From assembly GCA_025363385.1 (NCBI GenBank), contig JANYEA010000110.1, positions 1-47,958 on the forward strand: a DNA stretch of 47,958 nucleotides, given 5' to 3'. Numbering within the stretch: the first letter of the stretch is position 1; the number at the start of each line of letters is the position of its first letter. Origin of the DNA: Bacteroidota bacterium (lineage in GTDB: Bacteria > Bacteroidota > Bacteroidia > Chitinophagales > Chitinophagaceae). The translations under genes and the position numbers were made by a program. Shown here one piece after another: positions 33,141 through 42,933 of this stretch. The notes beneath the pieces were generated by a model. The model was not told the DNA's origin and ran no database searches. It saw only the letters and a list, made by a program, of their open reading frames with translations.

Positions 33141-34366
33141 ACTATGTGAATCACACTCTCTTTTAAGAATGGGTGATATTTAGGGATCAAAGGCTTGCTA
33201 GCCAAAGCTCTTCCTACAAAGAATATCATCATACCTACAAAGAAACTTAAAATTCCAAAGTCTAACCAACCCAGCTCAACACTTTCTTTCATCAAACTTC
33301 CCATCACCATCTGGTAAAAATCGATCCAATGACCAAAGATGATTAAAACTGCCATAAAAGTTACCAATGTATAGTTTCTTTTTGCAGAACGCTTCATCAA
33401 AATCAATAATGGGCAAAGGAAATTGATAATTAAGTTCAGGAAGAAAATGCCTTTATATGGTCCTTGTACTCTGTGTTTGAAGTAAACGGTTTCTTCAGGG
33501 ATATTTGCATACCAGATCAACATGTATTGAGAAAACCATAGGTAAGTCCAGAAAATAGAGAATGCAAACATAAATTTACCAATATCCTGAAGATGTTCCT
33601 GGTTGGTTAATTCCATATAGCCTTTGTTCTTCAAATACACCATCCACAAAGCAATTAGCGACAAGCCTGCTACAAATGTGCTTGCGAAAGTGTACCAACT
33701 ATACATGGTAGAATACCAATGCGCATCAATGCTCATCATCCATAACCAAGGAACAGTTGAACCAACTGTTAATGCAAACCAAACAGTGAATAATGCTGCA
33801 CGCACGGTATTTCTGAAAATGAAATTCTTTCCAGTTTCATGATCCATTGCTTCGATATCAGCTTCATTGCTCAACTGACGCATTCTCCATCCTAGGAAAC
33901 TCCAGAAACCAATGGTTAATGTAGTCCAGATAATGAAAAACTTAGCATTTAAGAAACCTGCTTTACCACTAAGGATGGGATCCTTTGCAACAGCAGCAGT
34001 GTCTAGCCAATGGTAGATATGGTGTTTATCTGATAATACTACATATAGTAATACTGCAAAAGTGATGGATCCAAATATCGGAACCATGGTAGAGATTGCT
34101 TCCGGAATACGACGGAAACTTTGTTGCCATCCACCCATTGCAAGGGTAGTAACACAAATAAAGAACATACTGGCATTACATACCAATGTCCAGAAAATGG
34201 TATTATACATTAGGGTTCCCCAAAAATGTACTTGTTCGTGTTCATCGCTGCTGAACCCTTTGGTAATCATACCAAAGACCAACGCAACCAACCCAACTCC
34301 AATCAAACCTAGTGACCAGGTTTTCATTTTTCCGGGTATCTCAAATTGCAATCTGATAGATGCCAT
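33137..34366 (-). CDS. actF: Alternative complex III subunit ActF
   Basis: Quinone-associated membrane subunit, 409 residues, about ten helices; one of two NrfD-like-derived polytopic proteins of ACIII (the other is ActC) in a reduced form. Phrases such as FWGTLMYNTIFWTLVCNASMFFICV and YWLWFSQYMLIWYANIPEETVYF are typical. In ACIII the quinol site is mostly in ActC; ActF pairs with it symmetrically. Sixth gene of the act cluster, 56 bases after actE. Confidence 0.92.
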   Translation of the reverse strand: MASIRLQFEIPGKMKTWSLGLIGVGLVALVFGMITKGFSSDEHEQVHFWGTLMYNTIFWTLVCNASMFFICVTTLAMGGWQQSFRRIPEAISTMVPIFGSITFAVLLYVVLSDKHHIYHWLDTAAVAKDPILSGKAGFLNAKFFIIWTTLTIGFWSFLGWRMRQLSNEADIEAMDHETGKNFIFRNTVRAALFTVWFALTVGSTVPWLWMMSIDAHWYSTMYSWYTFASTFVAGLSLIALWMVYLKNKGYMELTNQEHLQDIGKFMFAFSIFWTYLWFSQYMLIWYANIPEETVYFKHRVQGPYKGIFFLNLIINFLCPLLILMKRSAKRNYTLVTFMAVLIIFGHWIDFYQMVMGSLMKESVELGWLDFGILSFFVGMMIFFVGRALASKPLIPKYHPFLKESVIHIV

Positions 34367-34422
34367 CTTTACTCTTTTATATCAGTTAGTACTTTATTCT
34401 TTCAACAAGAAAGAACAATGAT

Positions 34423-35076
34423 TTATTTTTTAGCAGTTGAATCTTTAGCAGGTGTTGCGGCCATTGCTGGAGCTGCACTTGCTTTTGAAGCTGCTTGTTT
34501 CAATTTAATGTATTTGATCACCATCCAACGTTGTTTGCGGCTCAATTGTGATGCGTAAGAACCCATCATATTTTTACCGTAAGCAACAGAGTAGAACATC
34601 TGTCCCTCAGGCATTGCTTCATACTTTGCATCCCCTACTAAAGTTGCAGGCTTTGCAGCATACGGACCATTACCATCTTTATACAAAGGACCGTTTCCAT
34701 TTAATTTAGCACCATGACAAACGCCACAGTTAATCAAGTATAAACGTTCAGTTTCTTTAAATTCAGCGGCAGACAAAGAATCGATTGGATTCTTTACCAA
34801 TTTAGCAGCGGTATAATTAGTAGTATCACCTGCAGCATCTTTTGTAAGATGAAAAGGTAATTCTTCACCGCGTGCCATGGTACCTGCAACAGGTTGGTTA
34901 TTATAAAAAATACCTGCTTCTGTTAAATTACTATGATCAGCATAGGTTTCATAAGCGCGGCTATACGCCATATCAGGTACATAAACAGAACCTGGCTGAC
35001 GCTTTACATCGCTGCAGCTGATTATAACTGCTGCGGTAAAGAAGGTAATAGCTATGATAGATAGTTTCTTCATCAT
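34423..35076 (-). CDS. actE: Alternative complex III subunit ActE, lipoprotein monoheme cytochrome c
   Basis: Lipoprotein of 217 residues: a signal with lipobox at C21 (AVIISC), then a cytochrome c domain with C117-G-V-C120-H121 and a downstream Met (YGKNMMGSYA) as likely sixth ligand. The C-terminal tail is Ala/Lys-rich. ActE carries one of the six or seven hemes of ACIII and can pass electrons to the oxidase. I used the ATG; a TTG four codons upstream was rejected. Confidence 0.93.
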   Translation of the reverse strand: MMKKLSIIAITFFTAAVIISCSDVKRQPGSVYVPDMAYSRAYETYADHSNLTEAGIFYNNQPVAGTMARGEELPFHLTKDAAGDTTNYTAAKLVKNPIDSLSAAEFKETERLYLINCGVCHGAKLNGNGPLYKDGNGPYAAKPATLVGDAKYEAMPEGQMFYSVAYGKNMMGSYASQLSRKQRWMVIKYIKLKQAASKASAAPAMAATPAKDSTAKK

Positions 35077-35091
35077 TATTCGATTCAAGTA

Positions 35092-35682
35092 TTAAGCAGC
35101 AACAATTTGTTTATTTTCGAAACGCATTTCCTCTTTGTCGTAACGACCTAACCACCAACCTTCTTCAGCGATCTGAATATCTGTTTCTACTGCACCATTT
35201 GATGCTAAGAACGCTTTCAGGTCTTCGGCGTTGGTTGTATCTGTACACTCAATTACCATCACAAAAAGATCATCTGTAGCACGCGCATGAAAATGGTGCT
35301 TCTTTACAAATGGAGCCAGTTGTGAGATGTAGCAGAATGTTAACACCATTCCAACTGCTGCAAATAATACAGTCAGCTCAAAAGTAATCGGGATCCATGC
35401 TGGTAAAGCAAAGTGAGGCTTACCGCCAATGTTCAAAGGCCAATCTTTTGTAAAAATCCAGCTGATACAACTTAATGCGGTAGTGGTTCCTGTTATACCG
35501 TAGATAAATCCGGCAGTATGCAAACTGGTTTCACGTAAACCCAATGCATGATCTAACCCGTGCACCGCAAATGGCGTGTACACATCATGTATCTTATAAC
35601 CTGCAGTACGAACTTTACTAACGGCAGGAAATAATACCTCTTCATCATCGAAACAGCCTACAACGAATTTCTTTTTTGCCAT
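35092..35682 (-). CDS. actD: Alternative complex III subunit ActD (DUF3341)
   Basis: Membrane protein of 196 residues with an N-terminal cytoplasmic ferredoxin-like part (FVVGCFDDEEVLFPAVSKVR) and two helices (about 60-82, 100-122), matching DUF3341 proteins, the ActD subunit of ACIII. It sits between actC and actE; the start of actE follows its stop by 16 bases on the other side of the order actC-actD-actE. Confidence 0.93.
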   Translation of the reverse strand: MAKKKFVVGCFDDEEVLFPAVSKVRTAGYKIHDVYTPFAVHGLDHALGLRETSLHTAGFIYGITGTTTALSCISWIFTKDWPLNIGGKPHFALPAWIPITFELTVLFAAVGMVLTFCYISQLAPFVKKHHFHARATDDLFVMVIECTDTTNAEDLKAFLASNGAVETDIQIAEEGWWLGRYDKEEMRFENKQIVAA

Positions 35683-35739
35683 ATCTAATTTCCTTTAACG
35701 GAATTTATTATTTAAAAAATGCTCTTTTATCTTACTTTT

Positions 35740-37215
35740 TTAGCCGTGACTTGCTGCATCATTTTCAACAGTTGTATGGCCATGTCCACTATGTGTAAAC
35801 ACTTCCACAGGCACGTGTTCTAAATGACCCATTTTATCTTTATACCCTTCCCCCGTAGTTTTCAATACATACTTGATCTCGGCAATCGCAATTACCGGGA
35901 AGTACTTAGCGAATAAGAAGAAGCAGGTAAAGAATAATCCGAAAGTACCCGCGTAGAAACCAATTTCCCAAATCGTAGGGCTATAGTAAACAGACCAGCT
36001 AGAGGGTAAATAATCTCTGTACAAAGAGGTAACGATGATTACGAAACGTTCGAACCACATACCAATATTTACAATGATACTCATGAAGAAAGTAACGAAT
36101 AAGTTTCTGCGCATTTTGCGGAACCAGAAGATCTGAGGGCTTAATACGTTACAAGCCATCATACCCCAGTAGCTCCATCCATAAGGACTAAACAAATTCG
36201 CACGGCTATACCAGAAAGTATATCCTTCGTATTTGTTCTGGCTATACCATCCCATAAACAGCTCAGTTAAATAAGCAACACCTACAATAGAACCCGTTAA
36301 TACAATTACTTTATTCATTGCTTCGATGTGTCCTACAGTGATATAATCTTCCATGCTAAAGATCTTACGGATCATCAACATCAAGGTTTGCACCATGGCA
36401 AAACCAGAGAAGATCGCACCCGCAACGAAGTATGGAGGGAAGATAGTAGTATGCCAACCTGGAATAACAGAAGTAGCAAAGTCGAAAGATACAATGGTGT
36501 GTACAGACAATACCAACGGGGTACTTAAACCTGCTAACACCAAAGAAAGAGACTCGTGACGCTGCCAATGTTTGGTAGAACCCGTCCAACCGAATGCCGC
36601 AACACCATATAAACGCTTACGCAATTTGGTGAAAGCACGGTCACGAACGGTTGCAAAATCAGGCAACAATCCACTATACCAGAATAATAAAGAAACTGTG
36701 AAATAAGTAGAGATCGCAAATACGTCCCATAACAATGGTGAGTTAAAGTTCACCCATAATGGTCCGCGTGTATTAGGATAAGGCAATACGAAGAAAGCCA
36801 TCCATACACGACCCATATGCCAGATTGGGAACTGACCCGCACACATTACGGCGAAGATGGTCATCGCTTCCGCAGCTCGGTTTACACCCGTTCTCCAACC
36901 CTGACGGAATAATAATAAGATTGCAGAGATCAATGTACCGGCGTGACCGATACCAACCCACCATACGAAGTTGGTAATATCCCAACCCCAACCCACTGTT
37001 TTATTCAGGTTCCACTGGCCAATACCGTAGGTTACATCTCTGTAAATGCTGTACACACCAAACATCAATAAGCACACCGCTATATAAAAACCAACATACC
37101 ATAATTTGGTAGGTTTAGCTTCAATGGGGCGAACAATATCTTCTGTTACCTGGTGGTAGTTTTTATCACCATACACCAATGGTTCCCTAAGCTGTGATTC
37201 GTACTTTAAATGCAT
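35740..37215 (-). CDS. actC: Alternative complex III subunit ActC (NrfD/PsrC-like)
   Basis: Polytopic quinol-oxidising subunit, 491 residues with about ten helices; NrfD family (polysulfide reductase membrane subunit). A conserved region near the N-terminus, VGWGWDITNFVWWVGIGHAG, and WFERFVIIVTSLYRDYLPS are diagnostic. It contributes the menaquinol site and, with ActB, the route for protons in ACIII. Third gene of the act cluster. Confidence 0.94.
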   Translation of the reverse strand: MHLKYESQLREPLVYGDKNYHQVTEDIVRPIEAKPTKLWYVGFYIAVCLLMFGVYSIYRDVTYGIGQWNLNKTVGWGWDITNFVWWVGIGHAGTLISAILLLFRQGWRTGVNRAAEAMTIFAVMCAGQFPIWHMGRVWMAFFVLPYPNTRGPLWVNFNSPLLWDVFAISTYFTVSLLFWYSGLLPDFATVRDRAFTKLRKRLYGVAAFGWTGSTKHWQRHESLSLVLAGLSTPLVLSVHTIVSFDFATSVIPGWHTTIFPPYFVAGAIFSGFAMVQTLMLMIRKIFSMEDYITVGHIEAMNKVIVLTGSIVGVAYLTELFMGWYSQNKYEGYTFWYSRANLFSPYGWSYWGMMACNVLSPQIFWFRKMRRNLFVTFFMSIIVNIGMWFERFVIIVTSLYRDYLPSSWSVYYSPTIWEIGFYAGTFGLFFTCFFLFAKYFPVIAIAEIKYVLKTTGEGYKDKMGHLEHVPVEVFTHSGHGHTTVENDAASHG

Positions 37216-37260
37216 CTGATCTTAGTATTTAATTAGCTAACCAAGGTTAACCAAGTTATT

Positions 37261-40200
37261 TTATTTTGTCTCTGCTTTTTCTGCTTTCTTTTCTTCTGTT
37301 TTTTCCGCTTTTGCTTCTTTCTCTTCTTCGTCTGCGTTACGCACTTTAGCCAGGTAAGTAACCCCAGGTAAAACGTGTAATTGCTCTAACACGTAGAAAG
37401 AACGATTCGGATTATCTACACGAACCTTAGAAATAGCGCTTTCTTTATTGTTAGCGTTACCAAAAGTAATTGCGTGAGTAGGACAAGCTTGCTGACAAGC
37501 TACTTTCAAATCTCCATCTTCTAAAGGACGGCTATCTTTTTTAGCTGTTAATTTGGCTTCCTGTAAACGTTGTACGCAGAAAGAACATTTTTCGATTACA
37601 CCACGAGAACGTACAGTAACATCTGGGTTCAACACCATACGAGTTAAATCGTCGTTCATGTTCAATACCACATCGTTTACAATACCTTCTTGGTTATCGG
37701 GGAAGCTATCTGCACCAGTATAATCAGCCCAGTTGAAACGACGTACTTTATAAGGGCAGTTGTTTGCACAATATCTGGTACCGATACATCGGTTATACGT
37801 CATTTGGTTTAAACCTTCACTGCTATGGTTAGTTGCGGCAACCGGACAAACGTTCTCACAAGGAGCGTTATCGCAGTGCTGACACATCATGGGCTGGAAC
37901 ACCACATTTGGATTTTCCATATCTCCACTGAAGTAACGGTCGATACGTAACCAATGCATTTCATGACCACGTAATACTTCTGGTTTACCCACAACTGATA
38001 CGTTATTCTCTGCGTTACAAGCAACTACGCATGCACCGCAACCATTACAGCTATTTAAGTCAACACTCATTCCCCACTTGATACCGGGTCTGTTGTAAAC
38101 TGGATAAATCGTACCCTGACCTTCAAAATTTTCGATACCGCCGTAAGGTTTTAATTCTTCTTCGCGATCGTTTAAAATTTCTTTAGGGTTAGCCATGTAT
38201 TCCGCTAAAGTGAGTTCTTTCATCACTTCGGTACGATTACCTTGTGCGGTATCATAACGGCTATGTGTTTGAGTTAAGGCTACAGGATATTTTTCGGTAG
38301 TTAATGTAACTGTAGCATCAGAACTGAAGCTAACAGTTGCTCCGGATAAGCCAGCAAAAATGAAGGCGTTTTTACCAACACCAGCAGCAGCTTTACCTAT
38401 ATTTTCAGAGCGACCATAACCCACAGCAATACCGATGGTATTTTCCTGTGTTCCTGGTATGATTAATACTGGTAATTCAATGCTTTTTCCGTTAACGGTA
38501 ACTTTTACAACAGGCTTAGGAGGATTTACTTCATAAGCATCTGCCTGACCGTTATTATTTAAATCAATTTTTACTAAGTCTTTTGCCATCTTAGGAGAAA
38601 CTACCACGTAGTTATCCCAGGTTGCACGTGTAACTGGATCTGGTAATTCTTGTAACCATGGGTTAGAAGCACCTTGACCAGCACCAATTCCTACTTTCTC
38701 ATACAATACTAATTCAACAGCCCCACCTTTTTTACCAGATGTTGCTGCTGTAATAGCTGCTGCTACGGCACCGCCATTAAAGCTCCCTTTAACCGCATCC
38801 AATGATAAAGAGGGATTGATTACACCAGACTGTAAAGCCTTATCCCAACCAGTTTCTCCGCCTACTTTCGCAGACCAATAGCTTTTTAAGAATGCCAAAT
38901 AATCGGTAGTTGCACCGCTCCATTTCAACAAGCTATCTTGCCACTGACGTGTTTTGAATAGCGGATTGATAGTAGGTTGAATTAATGAGAAATAGCTAGA
39001 TTTACCTTCTGCGTCACCCCAACTTTCTAAGAAATGGTGATCAGGTAAAACATATTTACACATGACACTTGTTTCGTCCAATTTAGTATTGAAAGAAATA
39101 GTGGTTTTTACTTTTTTAAGTCCGACATTAAACTTATCAGCAGCAAACCAAGTATAAGAAGGATTAGCACCGTGGATCAATAATGCTCCAATAGAACCAG
39201 CGTTCATATCATCAACCAATTTCACGAAATCAGCATCGATACCAGCACGGTAATTTAAAGTACTTGCCCAATCTATCGTAACACCATATGCGCCAATGGC
39301 GTCGTTAATAGCATTAACAATAACTTGAACATTTACATCATTGCTACCACTTACAACAAGGGCAGCTCCTTTATTAGCATTCAAAGCTTTAGCAGCTTTT
39401 TCAATGCCTTCTTTTAATTTTTTATCAGCGATAGATACTTCAGAACCTTTAACAGCACTTAATAAAGCAGCAGCAATAGCAGCTGTTTCAGAAGGGCGGT
39501 GTAAGAATTTTTCGTCTGCATTAGAACCCGTTAAACTTGCTACACTTTCAAAATGAATGTGTTTGCTCATTGCTGGACTTTTCTCATTTATTTTTTTACC
39601 TGCTGCATATTGTTTTGCAAATTCAACAGGGCTCAACCAGGTACCTAAGAAATCAGCGCCCAGGCTTACAATTGCTTTTGCGTTTTGGAACAAATAAGAT
39701 GGGATTGCTTTTTTACCAAAGGTTAATTCATTGGCCAATAACATTCCAGAAAAAGAAACCGCATCATAAGTTACGTGACGGCTACCTGGAAATTTAGCAA
39801 GGAATTGAGCAATCACTTCTTTAGTGGTAGGAGAGGTAATCGTGCTGGTTAAAATAACTGCGCCAGTTGCCCCCTTAATTGAATCTGCAATAGACATATC
39901 AGCAGCTTCAAAAGTTACTTCCTTTCCATCAATGGTAGGGAAACGCAAACGTGCGGTATCGTATAAGTCTAAAACAGAAGCCTGAACACGGGCAGATGTA
40001 CCGCCACCAGTTACCGGGCTATAGTCGTTACCTTCTAATTTAATCGGCCTGCCATCACGTACTTTAGCTAAAACACTAACTACATCACCATCTTGTACAT
40101 AGGTAGTAGCATAGTATTTAGAAACACCAGGTACAATTTCTTCTGGTCGGTTTGCAAAAGGGATTGACTTCTTAACGGGCATTTCGCAACTTGCTGCAGC

Positions 40201-40389
40201 GGCTGCTGCGGCAGTACTAAAACCTAAGTATTTCAGGAAGTCTCTACGTGGTGCTTTGGCTTCTAAAAAGCTTTTGCCATCTTCTGCAACAAACGGTAAT
40301 TCTTCTTTGAATTCGTCTTTTACATCTTTGTTAAAAGCTTCAGACTGATTCAGCTCACCAAAACTTTGCCAGATCTTTTTTTGCTCCAT
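37261..40389 (-). CDS. actB: Alternative complex III subunit ActB (fused molybdopterin-like + Fe-S)
   Basis: Periplasmic protein of 1042 residues. The Tat-variant signal has R48-R49-D-F-L-K-Y-L-G-F. The first ~770 residues are a molybdopterin-oxidoreductase fold without cofactor in ACIII; the C-terminal part is a ferredoxin-like domain with Cys motifs starting at C781 (CNGCGACVVAC), then CQHCDNAPCENVCP, CIGTRYCANNCPYK and CSFCVQRLQ...CQQACP, giving three 4Fe-4S and one 3Fe-4S clusters as in homologous ActB. The last 25 residues are Lys/Glu-rich. Second gene of the operon. Confidence 0.95.
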   Translation of the reverse strand: MEQKKIWQSFGELNQSEAFNKDVKDEFKEELPFVAEDGKSFLEAKAPRRDFLKYLGFSTAAAAAAASCEMPVKKSIPFANRPEEIVPGVSKYYATTYVQDGDVVSVLAKVRDGRPIKLEGNDYSPVTGGGTSARVQASVLDLYDTARLRFPTIDGKEVTFEAADMSIADSIKGATGAVILTSTITSPTTKEVIAQFLAKFPGSRHVTYDAVSFSGMLLANELTFGKKAIPSYLFQNAKAIVSLGADFLGTWLSPVEFAKQYAAGKKINEKSPAMSKHIHFESVASLTGSNADEKFLHRPSETAAIAAALLSAVKGSEVSIADKKLKEGIEKAAKALNANKGAALVVSGSNDVNVQVIVNAINDAIGAYGVTIDWASTLNYRAGIDADFVKLVDDMNAGSIGALLIHGANPSYTWFAADKFNVGLKKVKTTISFNTKLDETSVMCKYVLPDHHFLESWGDAEGKSSYFSLIQPTINPLFKTRQWQDSLLKWSGATTDYLAFLKSYWSAKVGGETGWDKALQSGVINPSLSLDAVKGSFNGGAVAAAITAATSGKKGGAVELVLYEKVGIGAGQGASNPWLQELPDPVTRATWDNYVVVSPKMAKDLVKIDLNNNGQADAYEVNPPKPVVKVTVNGKSIELPVLIIPGTQENTIGIAVGYGRSENIGKAAAGVGKNAFIFAGLSGATVSFSSDATVTLTTEKYPVALTQTHSRYDTAQGNRTEVMKELTLAEYMANPKEILNDREEELKPYGGIENFEGQGTIYPVYNRPGIKWGMSVDLNSCNGCGACVVACNAENNVSVVGKPEVLRGHEMHWLRIDRYFSGDMENPNVVFQPMMCQHCDNAPCENVCPVAATNHSSEGLNQMTYNRCIGTRYCANNCPYKVRRFNWADYTGADSFPDNQEGIVNDVVLNMNDDLTRMVLNPDVTVRSRGVIEKCSFCVQRLQEAKLTAKKDSRPLEDGDLKVACQQACPTHAITFGNANNKESAISKVRVDNPNRSFYVLEQLHVLPGVTYLAKVRNADEEEKEAKAEKTEEKKAEKAETK

Positions 40390-40489
40390 AATATGTTTGG
40401 TTGATAGCGGAAGGTTGTTTGTGGCAACCCCACTTTCTTATGTATTTATGATCAAAACAAACGGGGTAACCGTTTGCGTGTATCCTAGA

Positions 40490-41740
40490 TTAATAGTGAC
40501 ATTTTTGACATTCTGTTCCACCGATCTTTTCAACAGTAATTCCTTTGGTACTGTCGATCTTACCAGATTTCAAATCCTGATGGAATTTCTCATAGATGCT
40601 GTAGAAACCATTGTCTTTGAACTGAACTTTTGTTTCGCGATGGCAATTGATACACCATCCCATGCTCAGGTCGGCAAATTGTTTTACCTCATCCATTTTA
40701 GTAATATCACCATGACAGGTTTGACACTGTACCTTACCAGCTTTCACGTGTTGTGAGTGATTAAAGTAAACGTGGTCTGGCAAGTTGTGGATACGAGTCC
40801 ATTCAATAGGCTTAGCTGCGCTAGCATCGAATGGCTTACCAACCGTAAATCCAGCGTACTTATAAAGTTTCTCGATTTCTTTGGTTCCGTCAACTTCCAC
40901 ACCTTCTTCTGTGTAGATTTTTTCGCCTTTGTATTCATTGATACTCATATGGCAGTTCATACAAATATTCACACTTGGAATATTAGAATGTTTGCCTTCC
41001 TGAGCGCCACCGTGGCAATACAGACAGTTGATCTGATTGGTACCTGCATGAACTTTATGAGAGTAGTAGATAGGTTGTACTGGTTGATAATTCTGAGAGC
41101 GACCCAATCCCATGGCACCTTTGGTTGTAAGATAACCACCAACGATAAATAAGATTACCGCCATAAATGCGATATAAGATTTATGCTTCCAGAAAGGAAT
41201 TTCCTCTTCAGATGCTTCTCCAGAACGTTCGATGGATAATTTTCTAAGGTTGCTATTTACTCTTAATAATATAAGAGCCACAACAGCTAAAACCAGCGTT
41301 AATACACCAAACAACAAACTGTTATCTCCTTCTGGAACAGGAACTGCAGAACCAGCAGGTTTGTCGGCACCAGGAGCAGGAACAGTTTTGATATAAGCCA
41401 GAATCGCGTCGATGTCTTTTTCAGACAGACCCGGAAAAAGGTTCATTGCTGTTTTATTGTACTCGTTGTACAGATTGTTTGCGTAAACATCCCCGGTTTT
41501 CAGGAATGCGGCACTGTTTTTAATCCATGCATGCAGCTTGGTTTTGTCGGGCCAACGATCTTCAACTCCCGCGAGAGCTGGACCCGTTGAGCGCTTATTC
41601 ACAGCGTGACATGCGGCACAATTGGTACTAAATAGTGTTTTCCCGTCTTGCGCTGACACATTCATCGCAAAAAAAGTAGAACACAATAATAATACTGCGC
41701 TTAATAAGAGTGTTTTGGCTATACTTCTATAAGATATCAT
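40490..41740 (-). CDS. actA: Alternative complex III subunit ActA, hexaheme cytochrome c
   Basis: Membrane-anchored multiheme cytochrome of 416 residues. A signal peptide (TLLLSAVLLLCSTFF) is followed by a monoheme c domain (NCAACH at 40-45), helices at about 142-160 and 187-206, and a pentaheme class III-like domain: CLYCH, CMNCH, CQTCH, CINCH, CQKCH, six CxxCH in all. In other phyla ActA is usually pentaheme; the fused monoheme domain is the common Bacteroidota form. First gene of the respiratory block; start chosen to begin the signal peptide, not the 24-codon upstream extension. Confidence 0.95.
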   Translation of the reverse strand: MISYRSIAKTLLLSAVLLLCSTFFAMNVSAQDGKTLFSTNCAACHAVNKRSTGPALAGVEDRWPDKTKLHAWIKNSAAFLKTGDVYANNLYNEYNKTAMNLFPGLSEKDIDAILAYIKTVPAPGADKPAGSAVPVPEGDNSLLFGVLTLVLAVVALILLRVNSNLRKLSIERSGEASEEEIPFWKHKSYIAFMAVILFIVGGYLTTKGAMGLGRSQNYQPVQPIYYSHKVHAGTNQINCLYCHGGAQEGKHSNIPSVNICMNCHMSINEYKGEKIYTEEGVEVDGTKEIEKLYKYAGFTVGKPFDASAAKPIEWTRIHNLPDHVYFNHSQHVKAGKVQCQTCHGDITKMDEVKQFADLSMGWCINCHRETKVQFKDNGFYSIYEKFHQDLKSGKIDSTKGITVEKIGGTECQKCHY

Positions 41741-41787
41741 ATTCACAAACGGTGGTTCTGGTGTGGAAAAATATCCGTGAACGGCTG

Positions 41788-41795
41788 CAAAAATA
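41788..41795 (-). promoter_or_regulatory. -7 element upstream of the ACIII-oxidase block
   Basis: On the minus strand TATTTTTG matches TAnnTTTG, placing transcription start about 40 bases before the actA ATG. A -33 element is not clear; TTTAG lies at a plausible distance. Confidence 0.5.
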
Positions 41796-41977
41796 TGATA
41801 CAGACATGACAAAAGCTAAACCTTTAAAAAAAAAATTTATCCTTGACTGGCTTACGTTTCAGCAAATTATGCTGTATTACACATTATGATATTGCTGAAT
41901 TTGTGATTTTTTTTGAATATTTCCTTTTTTTCTGGAGCAGTATATTAATAGTCAAGTTTTTATCTCATTTTTGGCGG

Positions 41978-42868
41978 ATGTTTCAAAGATTACAAAAGAA
42001 ATGGGGAATCAGCGGTGCTCAATTTTGGGTGATTTTTGTTGCTTTTGGATTAACAGGCATCACAACTGCATTCATTACCAGATATATTACTGGTTGGATT
42101 GGATTAAGCAAGGAGACATTCTGGCTATGGGAAGTATTAGTAAGAATTATCATGTTACTTTTTGGATATCAGGTTGTTTTATTGTCTTACGGTGCGCTTT
42201 TAGGTCAATGGCCTTTCTTCTGGAAATATGAAAAGATCTTACTTCAAAAGCTTGGGATTTTAAAGGCTGAAAAGTCAAAAAGTTATCTCAAAACAGTAAA
42301 TATTGCCATTTTCGCCTCAGGGGCTGGGTCTAATGCTGCAAATATTATCCGCTATTTTAAAAATCGGCTCGACACCAAGATCAGTTTAATCGTTTGCAAC
42401 AAACCAGGGGCTGGAGTTTTAGAAATTGCTGAAAAAAATGGTATTCCTACGTTACATATTGAGAAAGATCGGTTTACAAAAGGAGATGCTTATCTCCCCG
42501 AATTACAAAAAGCGGGGATTGACTTTGTGGTATTAGCTGGTTTTTTATGGAAGGTCTCAGCGGCTTTGATTGCTGGTTACCCTAATAAAATTATCAATAT
42601 TCACCCTGCCCTCCTTCCAAAATATGGTGGTAAGGGAATGTACGGTTCAAAAGTGCATGAGGCTGTGATTGCTGCCGGTGAAAAAGAAAGTGGGATCACT
42701 ATTCATTTTGTGAACGAACACTATGATGAAGGAGCCACCATTTTTCAAGCAACTTGTACCATCGATACTGCAGATACACCAGATCAACTTGCTGCAAAAA
42801 TTCATGATCTGGAATATGCGCATTTCCCAAAACAGATTGATGAATTACTTGCTAAACTGGCACCATAA
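41978..42868 (+). CDS. DUF6787 membrane domain fused to phosphoribosylglycinamide formyltransferase
   Basis: In-frame fusion of 296 residues. Residues 1-95 match the small two-helix DUF6787 membrane protein (MFQRLQKKWGISGAQFWV; helices about 16-36 and 52-72). From 107 to the end is a GAR transformylase (PurN, 10-formyl-THF dependent) starting VNIAIFASGAGSNA; catalytic N207, H209 (INIHPALLP) and D250 (HYDEGA) are all present, and the domain length (190) is near that of PurN. No stop or in-frame ATG separates the two. PurN is normally soluble and separately encoded; in related genomes the two are likely neighbours. The enzyme therefore appears tethered to the membrane. Start chosen at the DUF6787 Met; an upstream extension looks non-coding. 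Confidence 0.82.
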   Translation: MFQRLQKKWGISGAQFWVIFVAFGLTGITTAFITRYITGWIGLSKETFWLWEVLVRIIMLLFGYQVVLLSYGALLGQWPFFWKYEKILLQKLGILKAEKSKSYLKTVNIAIFASGAGSNAANIIRYFKNRLDTKISLIVCNKPGAGVLEIAEKNGIPTLHIEKDRFTKGDAYLPELQKAGIDFVVLAGFLWKVSAALIAGYPNKIINIHPALLPKYGGKGMYGSKVHEAVIAAGEKESGITIHFVNEHYDEGATIFQATCTIDTADTPDQLAAKIHDLEYAHFPKQIDELLAKLAP

Positions 42869-42933
42869 ATCAGATATTTTTTTATCATGGATTGAACTCA
42901 AAAAAAATTAAATTGAGGGTTCAAACTATTTGC

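Noticed and set aside
40757..41152. 131-residue plus-strand frame opposite actA
   Set aside because: Opposite to a hexaheme cytochrome with intact motifs; no start context.
41843..41977. N-terminal extension of the DUF6787-PurN fusion
   Set aside because: Sequence is hydrophobic but unlike the DUF6787 start; the ATG at 41978 fits the family.
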